A stretch of DNA of 64,000 bases, taken from positions 1 through 64,000 of the forward strand of contig NZ_CP155561.1 in assembly GCF_022095615.2 (NCBI RefSeq), given 5' to 3'. Shown one piece after another: positions 1-7,759 of this stretch; within the stretch, counting starts at the first letter, position 1; the number at the start of each line of letters is the position of its first letter. The notes under the pieces were generated by a model, which saw only the letters and a list, made by a program, of their open reading frames with translations, did not search any database and was not told the origin of the DNA. Source of the DNA: Bacillus thuringiensis (GTDB taxonomy: Bacteria; Bacillota; Bacilli; Bacillales; Bacillaceae_G). The translations under genes and the position numbers were made by a program.

Positions 1-530
1 AATATCCATACCGTAATTTATGCCTAATGCAAACGTCCTTTCTTTTCTCTTCTATATCATTTCTAAGGTCCTCTGTTTGTTGTAACCAGCGATAAAATGT
101 GGAACGGGCTAATTCTACTTTTAGCGTTATTTTTGTTTTGAAGTCATTCCATAAAGTAACTACAGTTTCCGGGTTCAACTCCTTTCGATTTCCAGATACT
201 TTCCCTATATAAGTAATTTTGTTTTTAACTGTTTATTTTCTAACCTCAGCTATTCCAATTCATTTAACTCTTTTGGCCCTTTTCCATAAGAATATTGTTT
301 TTCTACAGGTTGTTGAAAAACATACGTTTGATTGGTGCGATACCATTTCATCCATGTCTTAATTTGGGAAACATTTTTAATTCCAAGCTTCTCCATAATG
401 GTCCGATTGGAATACCCATCCTTTTTCATTTCAATGACTTTCCACTTTACTTCTTCTGGGTAATGAACTCTTGTTTTTTTTCATGTATCACTATTCGGGT
501 TCACTTCAGTATACAGAAATCATCTTCTTG
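1..530 (-). pseudogene. IS3-family transposase remnant (runs off the window)
   Basis: On the minus strand, an OrfA-type helix-turn-helix segment can be read from about 505 down to 255 (RVHYPEEVKWKVIEM, then GYSNRTIMEKLGIKNVSQIK and a WMKWYRTNQTYVF stretch), ending at a stop. After a frame change, positions 220-1 read as the start of OrfB (LARSTFYRWLQQTED). The likely ATG near 489 is one base out of frame with the HTH segment because of an extra A in an A-run. The element is therefore broken at least twice. It continues beyond position 1, so its full extent is unknown. Confidence 0.75.
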
Positions 531-984
531 ATGTTGCCTAACTTTTTTTAAAATGGCCTTTACAAAGGGTACAGATTAAATTAAGATAGTTTTTTTATTG
601 CTCCAAAATCCCAATTTATCACTTGAAAACTAAGCAAATTATCTTTTAAAGTTATAAATTACTACAAGTTCTTTTTCTGTAATTGATATAACTAATAAGG
701 CTTACTTCTAAATACAAAATAATGGGTGAAGTTTTTATCTATTGTGCCATATAGTTAGATATATCCTAATTTTGTTTACTTCATATTCGTGTATTTGTGA
801 AGAACCGTATAAAGTGTTTTGGTAATTACGTAATTATTTTACAAAGAGCCCCCAAACCAATAGAAAAAACGATCCCTCTATAAGCTAAACAGGATGAATT
901 TAGAAATATAAGTGAGGTTGTGACTTATTTTTACATGTATCTCGGTTGTGCCCCAAATAGAGAATCCTTCTAATTTGAATGCAT
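531..984. other. gene-poor stretch with an IS3 end
   Basis: The first bases (about 525-580, ATCTTCTTGATGTTGCCTAA and an AAAGGGTACA stretch) resemble the outer end seen near 24755-24800, so they are probably the terminal region of the IS3-family remnant. The rest is AT-rich and I see no supported gene or clear regulatory site in it. Confidence 0.4.
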
Positions 985-1055
985 CTTTAATTATTAGAAT
1001 GTGTCTAGGAATCCACCGTCCTCTTTTGGTATTTCCATATTTTCGCACCAGAACC
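985..1055 (+). mobile_element. IS240-like 3' end fragment (IS6 family)
   Basis: The fragment ends in CGCACCAGAACC (1044-1055), the terminal inverted repeat seen on all IS240-like copies in this window. The bases before it (TAGGAATCCACCGTC) match the 3' end of the better copies, which have TAGGAATCCATGTC. Only about 70 bp survive. The inverted repeat ends one base before the Fic gene stop codon. Confidence 0.6.
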
Positions 1056-1056
1056 A

Positions 1057-2100
1057 TTAAATCCGTATCCATTGAGCATTTCTTCCTCTTGAAACTAGCT
1101 TTATATGACCAAGGGACTGGAAAGAGGCTAATGCCTTACTGATTGTACTTTCGGCTATGTCTGGGTAAACAACACGAATATCTTCTTTAGTAAAAAGCTT
1201 TTTTTGTTTTAATATATAATTTTTGATTCGCTCAATTTTAGTATAACTACATATAGAACCTTGAACAATTAAATGTAAATCTCGATATGCATCTAATATG
1301 ATTATTAAGAACATTTTCAACCAAAAGCTGATATTATGTCCGCTACAATACCAATTAACTGAAGATTTAAAGATTGATTCATAGTATTTTGATTCATGCT
1401 TCGTTATATATTTATCTAAACATATATATTTTATAAATGTATGTTCATTTTTCATTAATAATAATTGCATCAATATGAATGCGAGTCTTCGATTTCCCTG
1501 ATTAAAAGGCAGAATACAATAAAAATTCAACATAAATCGAGCTATTAGTATTAGTGAAGGGAACTCTTTATTCGCCTCTAATATATTATATTGCTCACAT
1601 AATTGTTCCACAGATTTTGGGATAAGTTTCCGTGAAAGAGGTCGATAGCTACTAGAATGCATCCCATATTCTGGAGCTCCTGGGACAATAAATTCTTTTT
1701 CACGCCATATTGCACAATCAGAAGTAATATAATGGATTAATTGAAAATGTAATTCTTGTATGGTTTCTGGGTTAGTGGGGAGATCATAGAACTTCTTTTG
1801 TACGAGAGATAGTGTTTGATAATAACAAAATACTCCATCTTCTTCTGTAGTTTTGGGTAACATGCCGTTTAAAATAAGTTCTTTTAACCTTTTATTAGGG
1901 ACTTTTATACCCAGAAAAACACTATTAAAGTTTTTTATGTAATTCAGGGGGATATTTTTCTCCAATTTATTGAATATATCAGGATTTCTCTCTTGATAAA
2001 CGGATATTTTCCCTTTGTATTCACTAATTTCACTTATTAATTTTACCAGTTCTCTTTGTAGCTCTGTATCTAAGTATTTATCTTCAAAAAAATCTCTCAT
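1057..2100 (-). CDS. Fic-domain protein with degenerate active site and C-terminal winged helix
   Basis: This 347-residue protein has the layout of Fic/DOC-family proteins: an N-terminal helical region, a flap-like segment (residues 145-160, GMHSSSYRPLS) and the Fic core. Active Fic enzymes transfer AMP or another nucleotide moiety using the motif HPFx(D/E)GNGRxxR. Here residues 196-205 read ILPFNQGNRR, so the catalytic His is replaced by Leu197, the acidic residue by Gln201 and the second Gly by Arg204. Residues 290-347 look like a winged helix-turn-helix (KIERIKNYIL, then DIAESTISKALASFQSLGHI). I infer a regulatory or catalytically dead Fic protein. The gene stops one base from an IS240 inverted repeat, so the original C-terminus may be altered. 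Confidence in the Fic fold is good; the role is unknown. Confidence 0.75.
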   Translation of the reverse strand: MRDFFEDKYLDTELQRELVKLISEISEYKGKISVYQERNPDIFNKLEKNIPLNYIKNFNSVFLGIKVPNKRLKELILNGMLPKTTEEDGVFCYYQTLSLVQKKFYDLPTNPETIQELHFQLIHYITSDCAIWREKEFIVPGAPEYGMHSSSYRPLSRKLIPKSVEQLCEQYNILEANKEFPSLILIARFMLNFYCILPFNQGNRRLAFILMQLLLMKNEHTFIKYICLDKYITKHESKYYESIFKSSVNWYCSGHNISFWLKMFLIIILDAYRDLHLIVQGSICSYTKIERIKNYILKQKKLFTKEDIRVVYPDIAESTISKALASFQSLGHIKLVSRGRNAQWIRI

Positions 2101-2156
2101 TTAATACCTCCATTGCTCCTTAAGTGTTACTATATAAATTACTCTACTCTTATAAA

Positions 2157-2374
2157 GATTTTACAATAAGTTTGTACGAGATTACTACTAAATAATTAAT
2201 TATTAATTTACTTCTGAATTTATGTTTCCATTCAAGCATGAGGTGATAAATTATCCTATATAAGGCCTCACCATACATAATCATCACCATAAGCTCTTCA
2301 GTGCATAAATCTAAAGCGCTTTCCCGAATAGATACATCAGGAACAATTCTGATTGTCCCCCTTCCCTAAGTAAA
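2157..2374 (-). pseudogene. coding-like fragment of unknown gene
   Basis: One minus-strand frame is open from about 2374 to 2157 and looks protein-like (IRIVPDVSIRESALDLC, then EELMVMIMYGEALYRI). It has no start codon of its own and lies between the IS6-family element and the Fic gene. It is probably the truncated end of a gene cut by the element. I do not recognise the family. Confidence 0.3.
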
Positions 2375-2411
2375 CAGGTGGTGTTGCAAAACTAAAATAA
2401 ATATGCAATGT

Positions 2412-3010
2412 GGTTCTGTTGCAAAGTTTTTTGAGCTAAGCTAAACTGGAAGAAAAAAAATAAATTCGCACATTCCGTATGGCATGTAGATGAGACCTAC
2501 ATAAAAGTCAAAGGAGAGTGGTGTTATCTTTATCGTGCGATTGATTGAACTGGGTACACCTTTGGATATCCAACTCTGTAAAACAAGGGATTATCAAGCC
2601 GCCTATATGTTTATGAAAAGGTTAGTAAAACATTTTGGAGAACCAACGGTTCTCACAACAGACAACAAGGCACCTGACCTGCTTTGTGCACTCAAAAAAC
2701 TGAAACATAACGGCTTTTATATGCATACAAAACATTGCACCGTTAAGCACTTCAATAATCTCATCGAACAAGACCATAGACATATCAAGCGACGTTTTGC
2801 CAAGTCCGCAGGATTTCTAAATTTTTGACATGCTTCACGTACAATCAAAAGTATCGAAACCATTCATGCTATATACAAACAAAAGAGAAGTCACATGCCA
2901 AACTTCTCTTTTTCGACGTACAAGGAATTGCAGGTATTATTTAGAACCGCTTAAACGATAACTATATTTTGTAAAAGAGTTTGTGTTTTTTCAAACTTTG
3001 CAACAGAACC
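2412..3010 (+). mobile_element. internally deleted IS6-family element (group B) with broken transposase
   Basis: Both ends carry matching inverted repeats: GGTTCTGTTGCAAAGT at 2412-2427 and ACTTTGCAACAGAACC at 2995-3010. At 599 bp it is shorter than the roughly 800 bp expected for the family. The transposase begins mid-protein (WHVDETYIKVKGEWCYLYRA, with the first Asp of the DDE triad), hits a stop after RAID, and resumes in another frame at 2535-2828 (second Asp in VLTTD, Glu in NNLIEQDHRHIKRR). The N-terminal DNA-binding half is missing. It cannot encode its own transposase but could be mobilised in trans. Confidence 0.8.
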
Positions 3011-3154
3011 AGATTAGTTCAGGATGATAACGCTTCTATTTAAACGGATTTTCCTTTTCCATACTGATAACTCACCTTTGTTAGAGTCATACTATCAGTA
3101 TGTCCAAGTTTAGGAGATTACTTGCAAAAGTCTAGAATTTTTTGCACCAGAACC
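3011..3154 (-). mobile_element. IS240-like 5' end fragment
   Basis: The inverted repeat TTTTGCACCAGAACC lies at 3140-3154. Reading the minus strand inward gives the IS240 leader (ACTTGGACATACTGATAG) and the start of the transposase (MEKENPFK, then a stop in place of Trp, then KRYHPEL). The fragment is cut by the group B element at 3010. Confidence 0.7.
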
Positions 3155-3200
3155 ACAAAAAGAATCTATTTACATAAGAACTTTTCGTTAAGATTTGGCA

Positions 3201-3593
3201 CTAATCTAAAAATCTATTTCTTATTTCAGGTGAAGGAAGCTGACAATTATTTTGTTTTCCAAATAATTTATAACGATATTTTGCAAGTTTATCATAAAAA
3301 AAATTGCGAATCGACTTTGGAATTAACAAAAAAACTGCCAATCCCCCCCAAGGGAAGTTTAACTCTCTGCAAATGTTCAGTACAGCATCTGATTTGAAAT
3401 AACACTTTCCATTTTTAATGAAAACCATACTATCTATATTTTTATCTATACAGTACCCTTCTAACAATTCCCTTCCAATAGGCCCTTTTAATGATGCATA
3501 TTGAAGATGGCCGTTAGAATCTTTCTTAATAAAAAAGTTTATACTTTGGTTACAAAATTTACATTCACCATCAAATAATATAATATTGTTCAT
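3201..3593 (-). CDS. DCC-family thiol-disulfide oxidoreductase-like protein (DUF393)
   Basis: The protein is 130 residues, the usual size of this family. It starts with the signature the family is named for: Asp-Gly-x-Cys-x-x-Cys (residues 8-14, DGECKFC). A thioredoxin-like fold and thiol redox activity are proposed for the family; the substrate is not known. DCC proteins are often encoded next to HTTM-domain membrane proteins, and SdpB two genes upstream has such a domain. It lies on the same strand as sdpABC, about 545 bp downstream of sdpC and beyond a terminator, with its own ribosome site (AAGGAGATCAAT before ATG). I infer a link to redox chemistry of the Sdp locus; this is unproven. Confidence 0.8.
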   Translation of the reverse strand: MNNIILFDGECKFCNQSINFFIKKDSNGHLQYASLKGPIGRELLEGYCIDKNIDSMVFIKNGKCYFKSDAVLNICRELNFPWGGLAVFLLIPKSIRNFFYDKLAKYRYKLFGKQNNCQLPSPEIRNRFLD

Positions 3594-4045
3594 ATTGATC
3601 TCCTTCTTAATGGAAATTCTTAATGGTAATATTTAAACCTTTCTTTATACTTAATCCGATGTTGTATTCAATATTAATTTCCACGTTTATCCTTTCCGTA
3701 CTTATGTATTACATATAACAAATAAACCTAAAGTTAACTACGAAAAGTAGTAAATCATAAACATTTCTTTAGACGTAAGTATCTCTACAAAGTGGAAGTT
3801 ATGATTCTTAGAAGACTATATAAAAATATAGTCTATCTTTAAAGATGGAATAGAATAATTTAATCGATATATTAAAGTATAAAAATGTTATTCTCTAAAA
3901 TATTTATAACATCTTATAACCAGAAACTAATGTATTTTCATAATCTTCTACGTCACTGATTTTAGAAATGGAATTCTCTATTGAAAATAGGAGTATCAAG
4001 CTACTTACTGTTTCCTTAGCTCTAATACTTAAATATAAAATTTAA
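3594..4045. other. intergenic region between sdpC terminator and DCC gene
   Basis: The region is AT-rich and no gene is supported. A small perfect hairpin lies at about 3814-3833 (GACTATAT, AAAA, ATATAGTC). The promoter of the DCC gene must lie here if that gene is not read through from sdpC, but I cannot pick one with confidence. Confidence 0.4.
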
Positions 4046-4081
4046 AAACAGCTGTTAACGTAATAGGTTAACAACTGTTTC
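4046..4081 (-). terminator. terminator after sdpC
   Basis: On the minus strand the arms AAACAGTTGTTAAC and GTTAACAGCTGTTT flank a short loop, are near-perfect complements, and are followed by TTTAAATTTT. The hairpin sits 56 bp downstream of the sdpC stop. Confidence 0.75.
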
Positions 4082-4136
4082 ATTTATTATCTCAACCGAC
4101 TTAAACTCTTTTGTATTGTCTAATAAAAATTTATAA

Positions 4137-4757
4137 TTAAAGATTTACAACGATGTCGTGTACCAATTGATCATTAGATAGGTTATCACCATTCATTGAT
4201 CTACCCCATGTATTAACAGCTGCTGTAGCTAAATACACTGCAGCGCCAGCAACATATACTGCACCTGCAGCTACTTGAGCTACTACTGCAGCGTAATAAA
4301 TTGCAACTAATCCAAGAACTGCACAACGTCCAGTTCCAGTCCCATCTTCAGCAGCTTCTAAGCTATCTGATGAAACGCCCATATCTTTAGTAATATCTGT
4401 TAAAATTTCTCCACCTTTATTTAATGCTTTTTCAATTTTTTGAGGATTATTAGAATAAACCGCAGCTTCCAACTCTCCTAGATAAGCAGCATCTTTTTCT
4501 TTAACTTTTCCCACTAAATCATTAGCTTGTTTTTCCATCTCGGGGGTATTTGTTGCTTTTCTTAACTCCTTAGAATAGAAATTAGGTAATTTTTCTGCTA
4601 CTTTACCTTGTCCAAAGAATAATCCCTTAAATAATTCTTCACCAGAAAAAACTTTCACGCTTGCCTCTGTTACAGCAGCTTTGGCTTGCATACTTCCTTG
4701 AAACATTACGCCCATTAATAGAGCAAAACTCATCAATGATGCTACAATTTTCTTCAT
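4137..4757 (-). CDS. sdpC: SdpC-like antimicrobial peptide precursor
   Basis: This 206-residue secreted precursor has a signal peptide (residues 1 to about 28, ending QAKA). The segment FSGEELFKGLFFGQGKVAE (about 38-56) matches the conserved N-terminal part of Bacillus subtilis SdpC (FSGEDYFRGLLFGQGEV). In B. subtilis a hydrophobic stretch in the C-terminal half is cut out as the SDP cannibalism toxin, which collapses membrane potential of sister cells. The equivalent here is the Ala/Val-rich stretch after GTGTGRC (about 141-190). B. subtilis SDP has two cysteines in a disulfide; this precursor has a single Cys. A good ribosome site (GGGAG) precedes the ATG, and the gene follows sdpB by 43 bp, indicating one operon. 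Confidence 0.88.
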   Translation of the reverse strand: MKKIVASLMSFALLMGVMFQGSMQAKAAVTEASVKVFSGEELFKGLFFGQGKVAEKLPNFYSKELRKATNTPEMEKQANDLVGKVKEKDAAYLGELEAAVYSNNPQKIEKALNKGGEILTDITKDMGVSSDSLEAAEDGTGTGRCAVLGLVAIYYAAVVAQVAAGAVYVAGAAVYLATAAVNTWGRSMNGDNLSNDQLVHDIVVNL

Positions 4758-4800
4758 ATTATTTCTCCCTTTTTATAGAATAAGTCGGTGATAACCACTA

Positions 4801-5751
4801 TTAAGATACAAATTTCTTCTTATCTAAAACGTCCTTATCACTATTAGTCTTAAGAGAGTTTAATTTTGATATAAATTTAAACTCTCTATTTAATGGATAA
4901 TAGGACAAAATTAAACCTGCGCACATAATTATCGAAAAGCTATGTAATCCTAAAACTATAGCAATACCGGCATGTAATAACACACCTGAGTAAAGATATA
5001 TTTTCCAATATTTATTTGAACCAATTAGAGAGGCTGCTAAAAACAGTTCTATAATTGTAGTACCCCAAGTTATGAAGAAAACAAAAGGTGATGCCAGTAA
5101 TGGATTTAAAATATTTGCTAAGGTGTTATTCAGTCCCAGCATCGGATCATTAAAATAGTAATATACTGCTGTTCCATCTAGCCATTCTGAATTCTTCAAT
5201 CTAATTATTGCAGCTTGAAAGTAGATGAAAGACATTTGTATCTTTACAGCAACTAAAAAGACTAAAGATATAATTCTAAAATGCAATTGAGAATTGGATG
5301 TCGTTTCTTTTAAACCAGTTTCCCAATGCCATTTTCTTTTATCTAATAATGTGACTGGGATTAGTAACAAAGTCAGCACAGTTGCGACTTGTTCACCGCC
5401 ATCAAGAGTTATAGCTGTATTTTGAATTGAAGACGCAACCCACCAATGTAAAACACCTGTATACCTTGGTCTCCATCCAGAAACAACTAATAGTAAAATT
5501 AAAGCTGCTAGCCACTTAAATAACCCTAAATATGAACCAGAACCTAGGCAAAATATACTTATTGAATAAATTGAGCACGCTGGAAATTCTTCTACCCCCG
5601 CAACAGGTCTGAATAATGTAGAAACATCATTAAAAATTAAAGTAACTAAGGTAGACAATGCAATTAGAGACCTGGCTACTCCATAAGCACTAGTCCAGGG
5701 ATTATTGGAAATAGCCCAATGATAAGCAAAACTATTTATTTTTTTGAACAT
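4801..5751 (-). CDS. sdpB: SdpB-like membrane maturation protein (HTTM domain)
   Basis: A polytopic membrane protein of 316 residues with several hydrophobic segments, such as WLAALILLLVVSGW and a late ILNPLLASPFVFFITWG stretch. It matches SdpB, which with SdpA is needed to convert SdpC into active SDP in B. subtilis, and SdpB belongs to the HTTM superfamily related to vitamin K-dependent carboxylase. I chose the ATG at 5751 (MFKKINSFAYHW) because AAGGTGGAATCAAT precedes it; an upstream in-frame start would add about 35 residues from within sdpA. It overlaps the end of sdpA by 16 bp, which suggests coupled translation. Confidence 0.85.
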   Translation of the reverse strand: MFKKINSFAYHWAISNNPWTSAYGVARSLIALSTLVTLIFNDVSTLFRPVAGVEEFPACSIYSISIFCLGSGSYLGLFKWLAALILLLVVSGWRPRYTGVLHWWVASSIQNTAITLDGGEQVATVLTLLLIPVTLLDKRKWHWETGLKETTSNSQLHFRIISLVFLVAVKIQMSFIYFQAAIIRLKNSEWLDGTAVYYYFNDPMLGLNNTLANILNPLLASPFVFFITWGTTIIELFLAASLIGSNKYWKIYLYSGVLLHAGIAIVLGLHSFSIIMCAGLILSYYPLNREFKFISKLNSLKTNSDKDVLDKKKFVS

Positions 5752-6266
5752 ATTGATTCCACCTTTACAAATTCCGAAGACATTTCTGAAGGCGATGTAA
5801 TTCCTGCCCAGGCCCAAGGTACTACTTTTCTTGTTACTAGTGTATAATCTCCACATAAAATTGGTTTAGGTGTTGGATTTTTCACTTTCACTCTTTCATG
5901 TGTTTTCTTTACACACATATCAATATCTTCGTCACATTTATTAAATTTTTCTTTTTGTACTTGTGCCACTAGTAATCCCATTTCAATTCCCTGTGATCTA
6001 CCACCACGATTTATACCAAATGCATTTTTAATAGTGTTATTTGGCCAATCCACAGCAGATTCTCCATTTTCATTTAAAATAAACGTGTAATCATCACGAG
6101 GTGGTTTACTAAAGAACCCCCATCCTTGCGGGAAAATTTTCATTACAGTAAAACTCTTTAAATTACTTATAGGATTTTTAGGTAAGCTATTTTGAGATCC
6201 CATCAGGAATAAAAGAAAGACAAGCATTACTGTTAAAACCAGTGTAGAACCGTATAACCGTTTCAT
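5736..6266 (-). CDS. sdpA: SdpA-like maturation protein
   Basis: This 176-residue protein has one N-terminal membrane anchor (LVLTVMLVFLLFLMG) and the FPQGWGFFSKPPRDDYT segment characteristic of SdpA (FFPQGWSFF in B. subtilis). SdpA and SdpB act together after secretion of SdpC to yield the active peptide. It is the first gene of the sdpABC operon. I chose ATG 6266 (MKRLYGS) because GGAGGGG lies directly upstream; a TTG four codons earlier would overlap that ribosome site. It has several Cys residues (two in KCDEDIDMC, one in ILCGDY, one in ESICSKK), which may matter for redox steps. Confidence 0.85.
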   Translation of the reverse strand: MKRLYGSTLVLTVMLVFLLFLMGSQNSLPKNPISNLKSFTVMKIFPQGWGFFSKPPRDDYTFILNENGESAVDWPNNTIKNAFGINRGGRSQGIEMGLLVAQVQKEKFNKCDEDIDMCVKKTHERVKVKNPTPKPILCGDYTLVTRKVVPWAWAGITSPSEMSSEFVKVESICSKK

Positions 6267-6671
6267 ATACCCCTCCAAATTTAATAACTATAATAATATC
6301 TATTAATTGAATAATTGATCGTTTAATTAATGGATACAACAGTTCACTTACTGTATTTTTCTATATATGGATTATTGACTACAAACTGAATGATACCCTT
6401 TGACACAGAATTCCACAAATCTATCTTAAATGGAATATTATTTTTAGAAAGTAATATATTATAAATTTCCAAATCTTATTTTACAGTACTAAAATGCCCT
6501 TAAAAATGATGATTTTATATTATTAAATTTAAATATCTTAGAAATGAGGTGTTAAAATTCATAAATTTTTCCAAAAAATTAATATTTATTTTATTTATTA
6601 TGATATGAGGGCTAAATTATAATTTTCTATGCTAACAATCCTATAATTAATATTACTTCCACTTCATAAAA
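6267..6671. other. sdpA upstream region
   Basis: About 400 bp lie between sdpI and sdpA. It must hold the sdpABC promoter, but no strong consensus was picked out. A short inverted repeat (ACAGT, 6 bp, ACTGT at 6339-6354) lies about 75 bp before the sdpA start and could be an operator. No gene is supported here. Confidence 0.4.
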
Positions 6672-6702
6672 AAAGATGACCCATTCTTATAGATCATCTT
6701 TT
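6672..6702 (-). terminator. terminator after sdpRI
   Basis: On the minus strand AAAGATGA pairs with TCATCTTT, followed by a run of T. It sits just after the sdpI stop codon and separates sdpRI from sdpABC. Confidence 0.75.
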
Positions 6703-6729
6703 GTGTTCTTTATATTATTTTATATGCAA

Positions 6730-7332
6730 TCAGCTTTGTATATTTTTATTCTCAATTTTCCTAAAATATATATATGAAGAAAACACAGATATTAAAGCAG
6801 CAATTGCCACAAGCCCAATCATAATTAAAATCACAAATTTTGGGATCAAAATTGAGAATAGTATAATTATTAAACCTGTAATAAAAAAGATTTTTGCAGA
6901 GAATCGATTAGTCAATCTCCATACTTCCTTATTCTTTAAAGTCCAAGGTGTTCTTATTCCGTATATATAATTTTGTTCTACTCGCTGCATAAAGTTAGAT
7001 AAAATCATAATGAATATACCAGTTGCTATACCTACTACTAATTCAAAAGTAACAGTATATCCAAACTCTATACTTACAATTACTAAATGAATAATACATA
7101 ACAACATTAACATTGCGTTAGAAATGATTCTTAAATCGAGTTTATTTTCTGAATTTCCCCCATTCAATAATGTATTTTTTACTAATATATTAAATATCAC
7201 ATTTGAAATAAGCATTATTGTGGGCATAATGCTTAGGAGCCATATCTTTTCATCCCCTAATTTAACATAAAATATGAAACTTACCACTAAACTAATCATA
7301 ATAATAAGATATGAATATCTTTTTTTCCTCAT
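6730..7332 (-). CDS. sdpI: SdpI-like immunity / signal protein
   Basis: This 200-residue membrane protein has about six hydrophobic segments. It carries the SdpI/YhfL-family signature YGIRTPWTLKNKEVWRLTNR (about residues 124-143). In B. subtilis, SdpI protects the producer from SDP and, when it binds the toxin, sequesters the SdpR repressor at the membrane. The start overlaps the stop of sdpR in a TAATG arrangement, which indicates tight translational coupling. Unlike the layout I recall from B. subtilis, sdpRI lies upstream of sdpABC on the same strand. Confidence 0.9.
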   Translation of the reverse strand: MRKKRYSYLIIMISLVVSFIFYVKLGDEKIWLLSIMPTIMLISNVIFNILVKNTLLNGGNSENKLDLRIISNAMLMLLCIIHLVIVSIEFGYTVTFELVVGIATGIFIMILSNFMQRVEQNYIYGIRTPWTLKNKEVWRLTNRFSAKIFFITGLIIILFSILIPKFVILIMIGLVAIAALISVFSSYIYFRKIENKNIQS

Positions 7333-7601
7333 TATCTATTTTCCTCTCCGCTCTTAATGTTTATAAGCCAATTCAAAATATCTTGGACGACTGTTGTATT
7401 TAATGAATAAAAAATATACTTCCCTTTTTTCTGATTTTTAACTAAATTTGACTGCTTCAAAATATTTAGATGTTGAGAAATACTTGGCTTTGACATATTG
7501 AAATGTGAAGCAATTTCTCCTGCAGTAAGATCTCTCTCCTTTAACAAATCTAATATCTTTCTTCTTGTTGGATCTGCCAAAGCCTTAAAAAGATCATTCA
7601 A
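7332..7601 (-). CDS. sdpR: SdpR-like ArsR-family repressor
   Basis: An 89-residue winged helix-turn-helix protein of the ArsR type, with a strong match to SdpR: FKALADPTRRKILDLLKE at the start and MSKPSISQHLNILKQSNLV as the recognition region. SdpR represses the sdpRI operon until SdpI, bound by SDP, captures it. I chose a TTG start at 7601 (NDLFKALADPT next) because AGGAGGATATTCA precedes it and because it aligns with the SdpR N-terminus. An in-frame start at 7625 would begin inside the putative operator. First gene of the sdpRI operon. Confidence 0.87.
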   Translation of the reverse strand: MNDLFKALADPTRRKILDLLKERDLTAGEIASHFNMSKPSISQHLNILKQSNLVKNQKKGKYIFYSLNTTVVQDILNWLINIKSGEENR

Positions 7602-7620
7602 TGAATATCCTCCTTTCAAT

Positions 7621-7670
7621 AACATTTAAGTATTTACCTAAATGTTATGTGTAAAAATAAAAAAAAGCAA
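7621..7670 (-). promoter_or_regulatory. sdpR promoter with overlapping operator
   Basis: A perfect 8-bp inverted repeat (AACATTTA, 10 bp, TAAATGTT) spans 7621-7646, just upstream of the sdpR ribosome site. On the minus strand a plausible promoter reads TTGCTT (7670-7665), 17 bp, then TAACAT (7647-7642). The -10 element overlaps the outer arm of the repeat, as expected for autorepression by SdpR. This is inference from position and symmetry. Confidence 0.55.
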
Positions 7671-7759
7671 GAAATACTTAAATTTAATATAACAATGCAC
7701 TATTATTATATTCATATCGTATGCATTCTAAACTATTTGTTAAATATGGCGTACCGCCC

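Noticed and set aside
5752..5856. N-terminal extension of sdpB to 351 residues
   Set aside because: The extra residues overlap sdpA in another frame and look unlike SdpB. The ATG at 5751 has a good ribosome site.
7602..7625. Longer sdpR start (MLLKGGYS...)
   Set aside because: It would translate through the ribosome site AGGAGG and start within the putative operator. The TTG at 7601 matches the SdpR N-terminus.
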